This document shows, piece after piece, positions 16,489 through 25,473 of a DNA stretch of 64,000 nt. The first letter of the stretch is position 1. Every line of letters starts with the position of its first letter. Source of the stretch: Clostridium cavendishii DSM 21758 (lineage in GTDB: Bacteria; Bacillota; Clostridia; Clostridiales; Clostridiaceae); assembly GCF_900141845.1 (NCBI RefSeq), contig NZ_FQZB01000008.1:62001-126000 (forward strand). Reading direction: 5' to 3'. The notes beneath the pieces were generated by a model. That model ran no database searches, was not told the origin of the DNA, and saw only the letters and a list, made by a program, of their open reading frames with translations. A program made the translations under genes and the position numbers.

Positions 16489-17301
16489 ATGAACTTATAT
16501 AAAGTTGAAATAAAAAGTATGATTAAAACCTTTTTGATTTGGGTAATTGTTATGTCTGGTCTTTTAATATTATTTATGGCCATGTTTCCATCCATTAAAA
16601 ATAATGGAATGGCAGAACTTATGAAATCAGAAATGAATTCTATACCTAAAGCTATGAGAGATGCCCTAGGTATATCTCAATCTATAGATTTTTCAGACTT
16701 ACTTCAGTATTTTGCATATTGTAATCAATATATCTTAATGGCAGCTTGCATATATGCTGGAATGCTAGGTGCAAATTCACTTATCAAAGAGGAAAGTGAA
16801 GGTACTATCGAATTTTTGTATGCCCAGCCTATAAAGAGAAGTGAAATAGTAATAATAAAAATTTTATCCTCTCTTACTTTAGTAATATTTTTTAACTTGA
16901 TTTTGTTTTTAGTAACCATAATTTTATTTGAAGCTTTTAAAAATCAGAATTATGAATATATATCTAATTTAACATCTATATTTAAAGGAATGTTTTTAGC
17001 AGAGTTGGTATTCTTAAGTGTAGGCTTTTTAATATCAACTATAATAAAAAAAGTTAGTATGGCAACCCCATGTATACTTTCTATATTTTTTACAACCTAT
17101 ATGCTTGGTATCTTTTCTGGTGTAGTTGAGAAAATAAAATGGATGAAATGTTTATCTCCTTATCATTATGTAATGCCTAGTGATATATTGAGTAAAAATG
17201 GAATTTTAGAAAGTAAATATGTTATAATATCCTTAATAATTATTGTTATTTCTATAACATCTACCTTTATTATTTACAATAAGAAAGACTTTAAAATATA
17301 A
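16489..17301 (+). CDS. ABC-2 type transporter permease
   Basis: A 270-residue integral membrane protein with about six transmembrane helices (for example FLIWVIVMSGLLILFMAMF, LTLVIFFNLILFLVTIILF and YVIISLIIIVISITSTFII). An EESEGTIEFLYAQPIKRSEI cytoplasmic segment is characteristic of ABC-2 permeases. ATG 16489 follows AGGAGG, and the stop of the ATPase gene lies one base before it. It forms the export channel with the preceding ATPase; the substrate is unknown. Confidence 0.9.
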   Translation: MNLYKVEIKSMIKTFLIWVIVMSGLLILFMAMFPSIKNNGMAELMKSEMNSIPKAMRDALGISQSIDFSDLLQYFAYCNQYILMAACIYAGMLGANSLIKEESEGTIEFLYAQPIKRSEIVIIKILSSLTLVIFFNLILFLVTIILFEAFKNQNYEYISNLTSIFKGMFLAELVFLSVGFLISTIIKKVSMATPCILSIFFTTYMLGIFSGVVEKIKWMKCLSPYHYVMPSDILSKNGILESKYVIISLIIIVISITSTFIIYNKKDFKI

Positions 17302-17318
17302 GGATTATTGGTGATTTA

Positions 17319-17960
17319 ATGAATGATAAATTTAAAAATTTAACTGAAGAAAAGCAAAATAAAATAATAAAAGCAGCATTAGATGAATTCTCTGAAAAAG
17401 GTTATGATAAATCTTCTACAGATATAATAGCTCAAAATTCTGAAATAGCTAAGGGAAGTTTATTTTACTATTTTAAATCCAAGAAGAATCTATATCTATA
17501 TATAGTAGAATATTGCTTAGATCTTATTACAGAAAAACTAATAAATGATATGAATAAAATAAATAAAGGCGATTTTTACGAAAGGATAATGGAAGTTGGA
17601 TGGACAAAGCAAAGATTATTAATAGAATATCCACTTCATTCAAAAATTATATTAGACGCCTTCCTAAACATGCCTATAGAATTAAAAGAAAATTTAGATA
17701 ATCTATATATAAAGAACTATACTTCAAATATGCAAATACTACAAAAATACATTCTTGATTATATGGACTTAGAACTATTAAAACCAACTGTAAAAAAAGA
17801 AGATGCTATATTCATAACTATGAGTTTATTTGAAGCCTTCTCTAAGAAATATACTGAAATGTACAAAAATAGAGTAGAAGATTTATTAAATAATAAGGAG
17901 CAGTTCTTTAAAGAATTTGATAAATATGTTGATATAATAAAATATGGAATATACAAATAA
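17319..17960 (+). CDS. TetR-family transcriptional regulator
   Basis: A 213-residue repressor. The N-terminal helix-turn-helix is standard: KIIKAALDEFSEKGYDKSST, then AQNSEIAKGSLFYYFKSKKN. The C-terminal ligand domain is helical and variable. As last gene of the ABC exporter operon it probably represses its own promoter by binding the two TTGACT-N4-AGTCAA dyads at 15535-15590, and is released by a compound the exporter removes. A terminator follows at 17976. Confidence 0.92.
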   Translation: MNDKFKNLTEEKQNKIIKAALDEFSEKGYDKSSTDIIAQNSEIAKGSLFYYFKSKKNLYLYIVEYCLDLITEKLINDMNKINKGDFYERIMEVGWTKQRLLIEYPLHSKIILDAFLNMPIELKENLDNLYIKNYTSNMQILQKYILDYMDLELLKPTVKKEDAIFITMSLFEAFSKKYTEMYKNRVEDLLNNKEQFFKEFDKYVDIIKYGIYK

Positions 17961-18272
17961 TAATTTTATATAAAAAATAAGACTACAAAGAGGTTTAATT
18001 TATTTTTGTAGTCTTATTTTAATTTATAGACATTTAATTTTTTAGTTCTCATTCTGTTATTAATTATACATTTTTGGAAAATTAGTTTAATGCTATAATA
18101 GTTTATTGATATAATCTAATAGCTTTTAGATATTATTTAATAAATATTCAATTGTATAAAAGTTAGATATTAATGTTATAAAATTAAAAATAGCCTAAAA
18201 TAATACTTGGGTGTTATAATATGTAATACAAGGGTCTATTATTCAAGTCAATAGCTGATTGGAGGATACTAT
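17961..18272. other. Intergenic region with terminator
   Basis: 312 bases. The terminator at 17976-18020 opens it; the remainder is AT-rich promoter-like sequence for the S41 peptidase gene with no other recognisable element. Confidence 0.6.
17976..18020 (+). terminator. Terminator of the ABC/TetR operon
   Basis: Perfect 14-base arms AATAAGACTACAAA and TTTGTAGTCTTATT with a 15-base loop, followed by TT. Confidence 0.82.
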
Positions 18273-19601
18273 ATGAAAAAAAAGATTTTAATAATAACAT
18301 CCATATTATTGTTAATTATCTGTATAGGATATATATATATGTATAATAATACAATCATACAAATATACACTCCTAAGCCTTATGTTAGTTTAGGTGATGC
18401 TTCACTAGAAAAGCTTTTAAAAGCTAATGAAATAAAAGAGGATACTACGCAAATGATAAAAATAATGGAAACTACACATCCCATTTTTTTAGAAACAATT
18501 CCGGAAAAATATAAAAATGCAAAAGAAATATTTTTAAAAGAAACTAATAAAGATATGACCACAAAAGATTTTCAATACTGTATTAGTAGATATTTATCTT
18601 CTATAAAAGATGGTCATACCCGAATATATTGCAGGGATAAATATTATCTTGATGTTAAACTTAAATACTTAAATCAAAAATTAGTTCTATTAGATGAGAA
18701 AAACCTTCCTACTGATAAAGTAGTAACAAAAATTAATGGAGTATCTATAGATAAGGTTATATCTACTATTGATGATTTATTTCCAGCTGAAAATTATGTT
18801 GCCAAAGGCGTTAATATTTCAAACTATGTAAAATCTCAAGACCTCTTAACACTTGCAGGCATTGATTGCTCTAAGGACATGTCCCTATCTGTAAAAGATA
18901 AAGAGGGTGAAAAGGATATTCAAGTAAACTTTCAAATTCCTTCTTATACTGTGAACAATAAACATGAAATCTCAAGTAAAACAATTGATGATAAAACAAT
19001 TTATATAAAGCTTGAAACCTGTGAACTAAATAATAGTTTTGGTAAGACTTTAGATGATTTAAATAAAGCTGTTAAAAATAATATTAAAAATGTAATAATT
19101 GATGTTCGTAATAATGGTGGAGGTACCTCTAATGCTTGTTTAAAATTATTAGAAGCTATTAAAATGAAACCTGGTAACTTTGGTGCGGTACTAAGATTTT
19201 CGCCATTAGCAAGTGAACGATATGGTTTCTTACAAAAAAGTGGATATTATAAAGATAACCAGAGTAATAACGTTACTAAAAATGAAAATATAAAATTATA
19301 TGTTCTTATGAATGAAAATACCTTTAGCTCAGCGCAATGGATGGCCACATGGGTAAAAGATGGTAAATTAGGAACATTAGTGGGACAACCTTGTAGTAAT
19401 ATGCCTTCTTCTTTTGGTGATGCCCTTGATTTTCAGCTTAAAAATTCTAAACTTGAAGGGCAAATTTCTCATAAAAAATTTTTAAGACCTGATAAATCTA
19501 AGAATGATGAAAGAGTTCTAGAACCTGATATTAAAGTGGATTATTCAGAAGATGCATTAAATAAAGCATTAGATACAATCAAAAGTAATACTCTCAATTA
19601 A
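18273..19601 (+). CDS. Membrane-anchored S41 (C-terminal-processing-like) peptidase
   Basis: A 442-residue protein with an N-terminal membrane anchor (residues 4-24), so the catalytic part is outside the cell. The S41 core is present: VIIDVRNNGGGTSNA, then the nucleophile region LMNENTFSSAQWMATW with its Ser, and LVGQPCSNMPSSFGD. A degenerate PDZ-like part lies between residues 120 and 210. It resembles the stand-alone clostridial S41 proteins rather than CtpA/Prc processing enzymes. Its substrate is unknown. It is monocistronic with a GGAGG ribosome site. Confidence 0.85.
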   Translation: MKKKILIITSILLLIICIGYIYMYNNTIIQIYTPKPYVSLGDASLEKLLKANEIKEDTTQMIKIMETTHPIFLETIPEKYKNAKEIFLKETNKDMTTKDFQYCISRYLSSIKDGHTRIYCRDKYYLDVKLKYLNQKLVLLDEKNLPTDKVVTKINGVSIDKVISTIDDLFPAENYVAKGVNISNYVKSQDLLTLAGIDCSKDMSLSVKDKEGEKDIQVNFQIPSYTVNNKHEISSKTIDDKTIYIKLETCELNNSFGKTLDDLNKAVKNNIKNVIIDVRNNGGGTSNACLKLLEAIKMKPGNFGAVLRFSPLASERYGFLQKSGYYKDNQSNNVTKNENIKLYVLMNENTFSSAQWMATWVKDGKLGTLVGQPCSNMPSSFGDALDFQLKNSKLEGQISHKKFLRPDKSKNDERVLEPDIKVDYSEDALNKALDTIKSNTLN

Positions 19602-19649
19602 ATTATAGTACATTTTAATATTATTAAATCACTTTATCACCACATCTTG

Positions 19650-19676
19650 TAAAGAAATACAAATTTACCTCGATAA
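19650..19676 (+). promoter_or_regulatory. Sigma-D (motility) promoter of flagellin
   Basis: TAAA (19650-19653), a spacer of exactly 15 bases and CTCGATAA (19669-19676) match the sigma-D consensus TAAA-N15-GCCGATAA at 10 of 12 positions. It lies 73 bases before the flagellin start. Confidence 0.75.
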
Positions 19677-19713
19677 AAAAACTAATGGTATAATTATAAA
19701 AATTAAGGAAGTC

Positions 19714-19748
19714 AAAGGAGGTAGAATACCTATAGGGAGGGATTTACT
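19714..19748 (+). promoter_or_regulatory. Flagellin leader with two GGAGG elements (candidate CsrA site)
   Basis: Two purine-rich elements occur: AAAGGAGG at 19714-19721, too far from the start to act as ribosome site, and AGGGAGGG at 19734-19741, correctly spaced. Between them AGGTA-GAA-TACCT can form a hairpin. Paired GGA motifs overlapping the ribosome site are how CsrA represses flagellin (hag) translation in Bacillus; the role here is inferred. Confidence 0.45.
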
Positions 19749-20561
19749 ATGATAATTAACCATAACATTAATGCAATGTTTGCATGGAAACAAATGTCTG
19801 TTGCTGAAAAACGAATGGGCAGAGCTATAGAAAGAATGACGACTGGCTTGAGAATAAATAGAGCTAGTGATGATCCTGCTGGTCTTGCTATCTCTGAAAA
19901 AATGAGAGGTCAAATTAGAGGATTACACCAAGCTTCTAGAAATGCCCAGGATGGAATTTCTATGCTTCAAACAGCTGAAGGAGTTTTAAATGAAACTCAT
20001 TCTATGCTTCAAAGAATGAATGAGTTGGCTGTACAGGCATCTAATGGTACACTTTGCCAAGAAGATAGAGACGCTCTAAGTAAAGAATTTGAAGAACTAA
20101 AAAAAGAGATTTCACGAAGTGCAAATGACTCTGAGTTTAATAAGAATCATTTATTAAATAAAGATAATAATTCCGTAACATTACAAGTAGGTCCTAATGC
20201 AGGTCAATCAATGGTTATCACGTTTGAGTCTATGACTTCACATTCTCTAAATTTAGATGGAGTTAATATAAAAACTCAACAAGATGCTTCTGATGCAATA
20301 AAAAAGTTACAAGAAGCAGTAGGAAAAACTTCTTCACTTAGGGGAAGCCTGGGGGCTTATGAGAGTAGGTTAGAGCATGTAGTTTCAATAAATGATAATA
20401 CTGCTGAAAATCTAGAAGCAGCAGAATCCAGAATAAGGGATGCTGATATTGCAAAAGAAATGATGGACTATACTAAAAATAGTATTTTGTTTCAAGTAGC
20501 ACAAGCAATGCTAGCTCAAGCTAATCAACAAGCTAAAAATGTATTAGAACTTCTAAAATAA
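19749..20561 (+). CDS. hag: Flagellin
   Basis: A 270-residue flagellar filament subunit. The D0/D1 helices are conserved at both ends: N-terminal MIINHNINAMFAWKQMSVAE, TGLRINRASDDPAGLAISEK and a C-terminal IRDADIAKEMMDYTKNSILF ending in AQANQQAKNVLELLK. The variable central domain is very short, as in other small clostridial flagellins. It is exported unfolded by the flagellar type III system and is probably glycosylated, since a long glycan gene cluster follows. It has its own sigma-D promoter and a 15-base stem terminator and lies outside any flagellar structural operon in this window. Confidence 0.96.
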   Translation: MIINHNINAMFAWKQMSVAEKRMGRAIERMTTGLRINRASDDPAGLAISEKMRGQIRGLHQASRNAQDGISMLQTAEGVLNETHSMLQRMNELAVQASNGTLCQEDRDALSKEFEELKKEISRSANDSEFNKNHLLNKDNNSVTLQVGPNAGQSMVITFESMTSHSLNLDGVNIKTQQDASDAIKKLQEAVGKTSSLRGSLGAYESRLEHVVSINDNTAENLEAAESRIRDADIAKEMMDYTKNSILFQVAQAMLAQANQQAKNVLELLK

Positions 20562-20564
20562 AAA

Positions 20565-20609
20565 CTTTATGTAGTTAAATAATTAAATAGTTTAACTACA
20601 TAAAGCTTT
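20565..20609 (+). terminator. Flagellin terminator
   Basis: Perfect 15-base arms CTTTATGTAGTTAAA and TTTAACTACATAAAG, followed by CTTTT. Confidence 0.88.
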
Positions 20610-20853
20610 TTAATTATTTGCTACAAATTCCCTTTCAAAAGTATTGTTTATAAATTAGAATTTATTGATTAACTGTCCTAGTACAATTCTTTAATATTAT
20701 TATTGAATCCAGTAATCAATATATTTTATAATCAGATTACATAAATAGATTACATGGATTTTCAACTCCCTTCATTTTTTTGTACTTAACATTCAATTAG
20801 AAAATCCATTACTAATCTATTTTTAATATTATTAATTCTATTCATAAATATGA

Positions 20854-20982
20854 CATAGAATTAATGATCTTTATATAGATAACTTAATTTCTGAAAATTC
20901 CTTATGGGATGGTGCTATAGCTTCCAATCAATATGAAGGGGTTTATTTAAAAGATGGTAAGAAGAAAAAATCCTTTTATTGA
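20854..20982 (+). pseudogene. C-terminal remnant of an unidentified gene (42 codons)
   Basis: An open frame without a start codon, ending in a stop, reads DNLISENSLWDGAIASNQYE and GVYLKDGKKKKSFY. Its codon use and composition look coding, unlike the flanking AT-rich sequence. I do not recognise the family. It sits between flagellin and the acetyltransferase and suggests deletion of a former gene here. Confidence 0.4.
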
Positions 20983-21055
20983 TATAAGAAAGTAATTTAA
21001 ACTAATCGTAAAGATTTAAAATATTAATACATGTTATAATTTAAGGAGTGATTAT

Positions 21056-21085
21056 ATGAAAATATGTATTGTAATGATGGAATAA
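21056..21085 (+). CDS. 9-codon leader ORF before the Vat/CatB-type gene
   Basis: MKICIVMME followed by TAA, with a strong AAGGAG site six to eight bases upstream. The acetyltransferase gene starts 34 bases after its stop behind its own GAGGAGAG. Nine-residue leader peptides that stall ribosomes are typical of inducible cat genes. No strong stem that would hide the second ribosome site is obvious, so this could also be a gene remnant. Confidence 0.4.
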   Translation: MKICIVMME

Positions 21086-21119
21086 TCATCAAAAAATCTA
21101 AAAGAGGAGAGAATTAAAC

Positions 21120-21749
21120 ATGGTTATTCCAGATCCAAATAAAATATATCCGAGAACTAATGATTATCAAATAGTATATCTTAAAAATGTGATTACAAAA
21201 TCTAATATAAAAATTGGCGATTTCACAATGTACAACGATTTTTACGATGATCCTAAAGACTTTGAAAAAAATAATATACTTTATCATTATCCTATAAATA
21301 ATGATAAGCTAATAATAGGAAAATTTTGTTCCATTGCTTGCAGGGCAAAATTTCTCATGAATAGTGGAAATCATAATTTAAATTCTTTATCAACTTATAC
21401 ATTTCCCATTTTCTATGAGGAATGGAATACAAATTTAAGCATAAAAGATGCTTGGAACAATAAAGGTGATATTATTATAGGGAACGATGTATGGATAGGC
21501 TATGAAGCTATTATAATGTCAGGAGTTACAATTGGTGATGGTGCAGTTATTGGAACTAGAGCAGTAGTCACTAAGGATGTTCCTCCATATTCAATTGTTG
21601 GTGGCATTCCTGCAAAAGTTATAAAAAAAAGATTTAGTGATGAGGTGATCTCAAAATTGCTAACTTTAAAATGGTGGGATTGGCCTTATGAAAAAATTCA
21701 AAAGAATATACAAAACATCCAAGCAGGAAATATTAATGATCTAAAATAA
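21120..21749 (+). CDS. Xenobiotic O-acetyltransferase, Vat/CatB type
   Basis: A 209-residue trimeric hexapeptide-repeat acetyltransferase. The family pattern is strong: ILYHYPINNDKLIIGKFCSI, the catalytic His in SGNHNLN, then left-handed beta-helix repeats IIIGNDVWIGYEAIIMSGVT and the C-terminal LKWWDWPYEKI. This matches streptogramin A acetyltransferases (Vat) and type B chloramphenicol acetyltransferases, including their length of about 210. It may confer low resistance to group A streptogramins or chloramphenicol. Many clostridia carry uncharacterised chromosomal homologues, so activity is not certain. Because it lies by a glycan locus, sugar O-acetylation is an alternative. Confidence 0.82.
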   Translation: MVIPDPNKIYPRTNDYQIVYLKNVITKSNIKIGDFTMYNDFYDDPKDFEKNNILYHYPINNDKLIIGKFCSIACRAKFLMNSGNHNLNSLSTYTFPIFYEEWNTNLSIKDAWNNKGDIIIGNDVWIGYEAIIMSGVTIGDGAVIGTRAVVTKDVPPYSIVGGIPAKVIKKRFSDEVISKLLTLKWWDWPYEKIQKNIQNIQAGNINDLK

Positions 21750-22064
21750 AATTTATACAAACTTTAGTAAAAAATATAAAAGTCTACATAATAATGACTT
21801 TTTATATAAGAACTAAAAAGAGGATTCATTTAATGAATTCTCTTTTTGTTTTATATTTATATATAAATAAGATATATCTATAACATTTATATTCATCTAC
21901 ATTTTCGAATGGTTTGAATGCATAAAGTTAATTAGAACTTATATATAAAACAAATATCATTACATTAATCATATTTTTTAACTAATTCTATTATTCCTTT
22001 ATAATCTTTGTTTTTAACCATATAAAAGTTTTCACATATATTAAGGATATGGAGGTGATTATTA
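21750..22064. other. Intergenic region with terminator
   Basis: 315 bases holding the terminator at 21815-21847 and AT-rich sequence before the GGAGGTG of the next gene. Nothing else is supported. Confidence 0.6.
21815..21847 (+). terminator. Terminator after the acetyltransferase gene
   Basis: Arms AAAAAGAGGATTCA and TGAATTCTCTTTTT (one G-U pair) with a five-base loop and a terminal T-run. Confidence 0.82.
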
Positions 22065-23075
22065 GTGGACAGTTTAGATTCTACAAATAAAAAAATAAAT
22101 ATTAATTTAAAACAAAATGATAAAGTGAGTGTTATTATTCCAACTTATAATGGAAAAGAATATATAGCTGAAACTATAGAAAGTATATTATCTCAAGATT
22201 ATCCCAATATGGAGATAATAATTACAGATAATTGTTCAACAGATGGAACTGAAAATGTTGTAAAAAATTATTTAAAAGATAAAAGAATTAAATATATAAG
22301 AAATGATAAAAACATGGGAATGCATTATAACTATAATAATGCTTTTTATAATTATGCAAATGGTAAATATGTGAAAATAATAGATCATGATGATTATTTA
22401 ATAGATAATAGTTTTATCTCAAAAGCAGTATCAATGTTTGATGAAAATGAAAACTTATCATTGGTTTTTGCAAAATGTAAAAATCTATATATGGATTCTG
22501 GAAAATTAATCGGGATTAATTTGCAAAACGATAAAGTAACACCTGGATTAGAGTATTTCTTAAATTATGAAAAAAGTTATAAATATGGTCATATTACATC
22601 GGTTGTAACATCCTTATTTAATAAAGATAAGTTAAAAGAAGTTAATTGTTTTAAAGAAAATTCAACTTATAAAGACTTATTTTTATACTTAAATGCGATG
22701 TTAGTAGGAGATATAGGCTTCATAGATTCTTATTGTGGAGTTTATAGAGTTTATAAAACCAGTGGAACATACCAAATAAATGATACTGAAATAAATATAA
22801 TAGAAAAATTAGAACATGATAACTCAACGATATTAGCATTAGAAGATTTAAAAATAAAAGCCAAAAAAAAATATGGCTTAAGTGATCAAGAAGCATTAGA
22901 ATGGATAAATTTCAGAGTAATGAAAGTTATTTTTTATAGAATTAATATATTAATAGAGTTAAATCTATATAATCACATTGATTTATTACTAGATAATATA
23001 AAGAACGATTATTTTAGTGCATATCTTTCACTAAAAAGATATATTAATAATATATCACAACAAAATAAAAATTGA
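22065..23075 (+). CDS. GT2 glycosyltransferase
   Basis: A 336-residue family 2 glycosyltransferase. It shows VSVIIPTYNGKEYIAETIES, IIITDNCSTDGTENVV, NMGMHYNYNNAF and the DXD-like KIIDHDDYL. The C-terminal 100 residues are helical with no membrane segment. It begins at GTG 22065 behind GGAGGTG. It is the first enzyme of the same-strand glycan island after flagellin and probably adds one sugar of a flagellar or surface glycan. Confidence 0.9.
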   Translation: MDSLDSTNKKININLKQNDKVSVIIPTYNGKEYIAETIESILSQDYPNMEIIITDNCSTDGTENVVKNYLKDKRIKYIRNDKNMGMHYNYNNAFYNYANGKYVKIIDHDDYLIDNSFISKAVSMFDENENLSLVFAKCKNLYMDSGKLIGINLQNDKVTPGLEYFLNYEKSYKYGHITSVVTSLFNKDKLKEVNCFKENSTYKDLFLYLNAMLVGDIGFIDSYCGVYRVYKTSGTYQINDTEINIIEKLEHDNSTILALEDLKIKAKKKYGLSDQEALEWINFRVMKVIFYRINILIELNLYNHIDLLLDNIKNDYFSAYLSLKRYINNISQQNKN

Positions 23076-23276
23076 AGATTAGTATATAAATTAAAAATAA
23101 TTAATACAAAGTTTTATAAGGAGTGAGTTTTCTTTCTATAGAAAGCTTTACTTCTTAATTTTTATCCGTCATTAATACTATCAATAACCTTTGGAAAAAT
23201 AATTTTTAAAAATGTGTAGCAAACTCTACACTAATTCATAAAATAATAATATGGTAATTATTGAGGAGTACCAAAT

Positions 23277-24434
23277 ATGTGTAATGATAAATATTTAGAC
23301 CAATTAAAAAAAGCCATTGAATATGCAACAAATAGTGGAAGTTTCAATAAAAAAAACATAGTCTATAACGCAGAAAATGTGTGTGTATTTGGATTGGGAA
23401 CATATTTTAAGGAAGCCTTTTTACAACAAAATGTTATGGAAAGATTCCATGTAAATATGCTTTGTGATAACAATTATAAAAAAGCCGAGGAAATATTAAA
23501 GGATAATAACTATAAAGGACTAAAATTTATTACGATAGAGGAATTAAAGTCATTAGATAATGTTGTAGTAATATTAATGCTAGGTGATCCAAGAGAAGTA
23601 GAAAAACAACTTAAAGATCTTGGTATAAATAATTGTATAACATATAATGATTTATCTTTAGATACAATAATGGATTTACCCTGTGACAAAAAATGGTTTA
23701 AAAATAATTCAGGTAAGCTTATTGATGCATATAATTGTTTAAGTGATGAAGAATCTAGAAAAGTATTTGTTAATGTTATATGCAACCATATTTCTCCATT
23801 ATATTCGAATTATTCCTATGAAGAATTATATAGTAGTGGCGAATATTTTAACACTGGTCTTTTTAACTTGTCAAAAAATGAATGTTTTGTAGATTGTGGT
23901 GCATATAATGGTGATACTATAGATACGTTCCTTAAAGAAACTAATAATATGTTTGAAAAAATATTTGCTTTTGAATTAGATTCCGATAATTACAGGATGT
24001 TAACTGAAGCAGTTGCTTGTTATGATAGTGATATTACTAAAAAAGTTAAATGTTACAATTTAGGCGTATGGAATCAAGAGTGTGAAATCACTTATGGTAA
24101 GGGGACAGCGAACGATCGATCTGATGGAATTAGTATATATAAATCTAATAATAAAAATATAGCTAAAGTAATTAAATTAGATGATATTTTATTAGGTAAT
24201 AAAATTACATTAATTAAAATGGATATTGAAGGAGCAGAACAAAATGCACTTAAGGGAGCAGAAAATATTATTAGAAAACAAAAACCTAAGATGGCAATTT
24301 GTTTATATCATAGATTAGATGATTTCTGGGAAATTCCTCTATATTTAAAAAAGTTAGTACCACAATATAAGGTTAATATAAGGCATCATTATTATTATAA
24401 TTGTTGGGGTACCGTTTGCTATGTACATTTATAA
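23277..24434 (+). CDS. FkbM-family methyltransferase with N-terminal nucleotide-binding-like domain
   Basis: A 385-residue protein in two parts. Residues about 35-130 form a Rossmann-like segment (NVCVFGLGTYFKEAF, then MLCDNNYKKAEEI and NVVVILMLGDPREVEKQL). Residues 190-385 are an FkbM methyltransferase: ECFVDCGAYNGDTIDTFLKE as SAM motif, KIFAFELDSDN and LIKMDIEGAEQNALKGAENI. It is a clear paralogue of the protein at 30516, sharing both domains and a C-terminal H-H-containing tail. It probably O-methylates a sugar of the glycan. The start is ATG 23277 after GAGGAG. Confidence 0.88.
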   Translation: MCNDKYLDQLKKAIEYATNSGSFNKKNIVYNAENVCVFGLGTYFKEAFLQQNVMERFHVNMLCDNNYKKAEEILKDNNYKGLKFITIEELKSLDNVVVILMLGDPREVEKQLKDLGINNCITYNDLSLDTIMDLPCDKKWFKNNSGKLIDAYNCLSDEESRKVFVNVICNHISPLYSNYSYEELYSSGEYFNTGLFNLSKNECFVDCGAYNGDTIDTFLKETNNMFEKIFAFELDSDNYRMLTEAVACYDSDITKKVKCYNLGVWNQECEITYGKGTANDRSDGISIYKSNNKNIAKVIKLDDILLGNKITLIKMDIEGAEQNALKGAENIIRKQKPKMAICLYHRLDDFWEIPLYLKKLVPQYKVNIRHHYYYNCWGTVCYVHL

Positions 24435-24465
24435 TAATTGTTATTAATGGTAGAAAGGATAAGAT

Positions 24466-25353
24466 ATGAATATAGTAATAACAGGAGCTACTGGTTTTAT
24501 TGGAACGGCATTGTGTCAAGAACTGATAAATAACGGCCATAATGTAACATCTATAATAAGGCCTAATTCCTCCAAAAAAGGAAAACTTCCTAAAGAAGTT
24601 AATATTGTAGAATTACCACTTGATAAACTTGATAAAATGAGTGGAAATTATGATATATTCTACCATTTAGCTTGGAATGGTGCTTCTGGAGCTGATAGAA
24701 ATAATTTTGATATTCAAAATAGTAATATAAAATATACAGCAGAAGCTATCAGATTAGCAAAACGATGTGGTTGCCAAAAGTTTATAGGTGCAGGAAGCCA
24801 GGCAGAATATGGAGTAGTACATGGATTATGCAACGAGGATACTACTGTGCCTAACCCATTTATGATGTATGGTGCTGCCAAGCTAGCATCTTACCATATA
24901 GGAAAAATCTTATCCGAGCAACTTGGAATTACTTTTATTTGGCCAAGAATTTATAGTGTTTATGGTGTTGGAGAAAATGAAGAAACACTTCTTTCTTATG
25001 TAATTAAAACATTAAAAAAAGGGGGCGCACCTGAATTATCAGCTTGTCAAAATATGTGGGACTTCATATATATTACTGATTGTGTAAAGGCATTAAGATT
25101 GCTAGGAGAAAAGGATGAAACAGTTGGTCTTTATAATATCTCAGTAGGAGAACCTAGATTGCTTAAATCATTTGTAGAAGAAGTAAAAAATATTGTTCGT
25201 ACTGATGGAGAATTGAGGTTTTGTGCAAAAACAATTGATTTAAATAAAACATTTTGGCTTGAACCTGATGTTAGTAAATTAAAAAACATAGGGTTTCAGC
25301 ACGAGATAGAATTTAGCGATGGAATTGATAAAATGTTGAAAAATAGTAATTAG
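24466..25353 (+). CDS. NAD-dependent sugar epimerase/dehydratase (extended SDR)
   Basis: A 295-residue nucleotide-sugar enzyme. It has the cofactor loop TGATGFIGTALCQEL and the catalytic pattern GAGSQAEYG followed by MMYGAAKLASYHIG (Y-x-x-x-K). The C-terminal part (MWDFIYITDCVKALRLLG) binds the nucleotide sugar. It resembles the small epimerases and reductases often found in clusters for deoxysugars. The reaction cannot be assigned; 4-keto reduction or epimerisation of the island's sugar is likely. It starts 31 bases after the methyltransferase gene. Confidence 0.87.
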   Translation: MNIVITGATGFIGTALCQELINNGHNVTSIIRPNSSKKGKLPKEVNIVELPLDKLDKMSGNYDIFYHLAWNGASGADRNNFDIQNSNIKYTAEAIRLAKRCGCQKFIGAGSQAEYGVVHGLCNEDTTVPNPFMMYGAAKLASYHIGKILSEQLGITFIWPRIYSVYGVGENEETLLSYVIKTLKKGGAPELSACQNMWDFIYITDCVKALRLLGEKDETVGLYNISVGEPRLLKSFVEEVKNIVRTDGELRFCAKTIDLNKTFWLEPDVSKLKNIGFQHEIEFSDGIDKMLKNSN

Positions 25354-25473
25354 TTTATTTTGCAAATGAGAAGGTAAAAAATAAAATTAAATAATTTATC
25401 TAACTTAAATCGAACACTTTCCTATGAACCACCAAAAAAGCATAAATATATAATATTAATAGAGGTGTGACAA

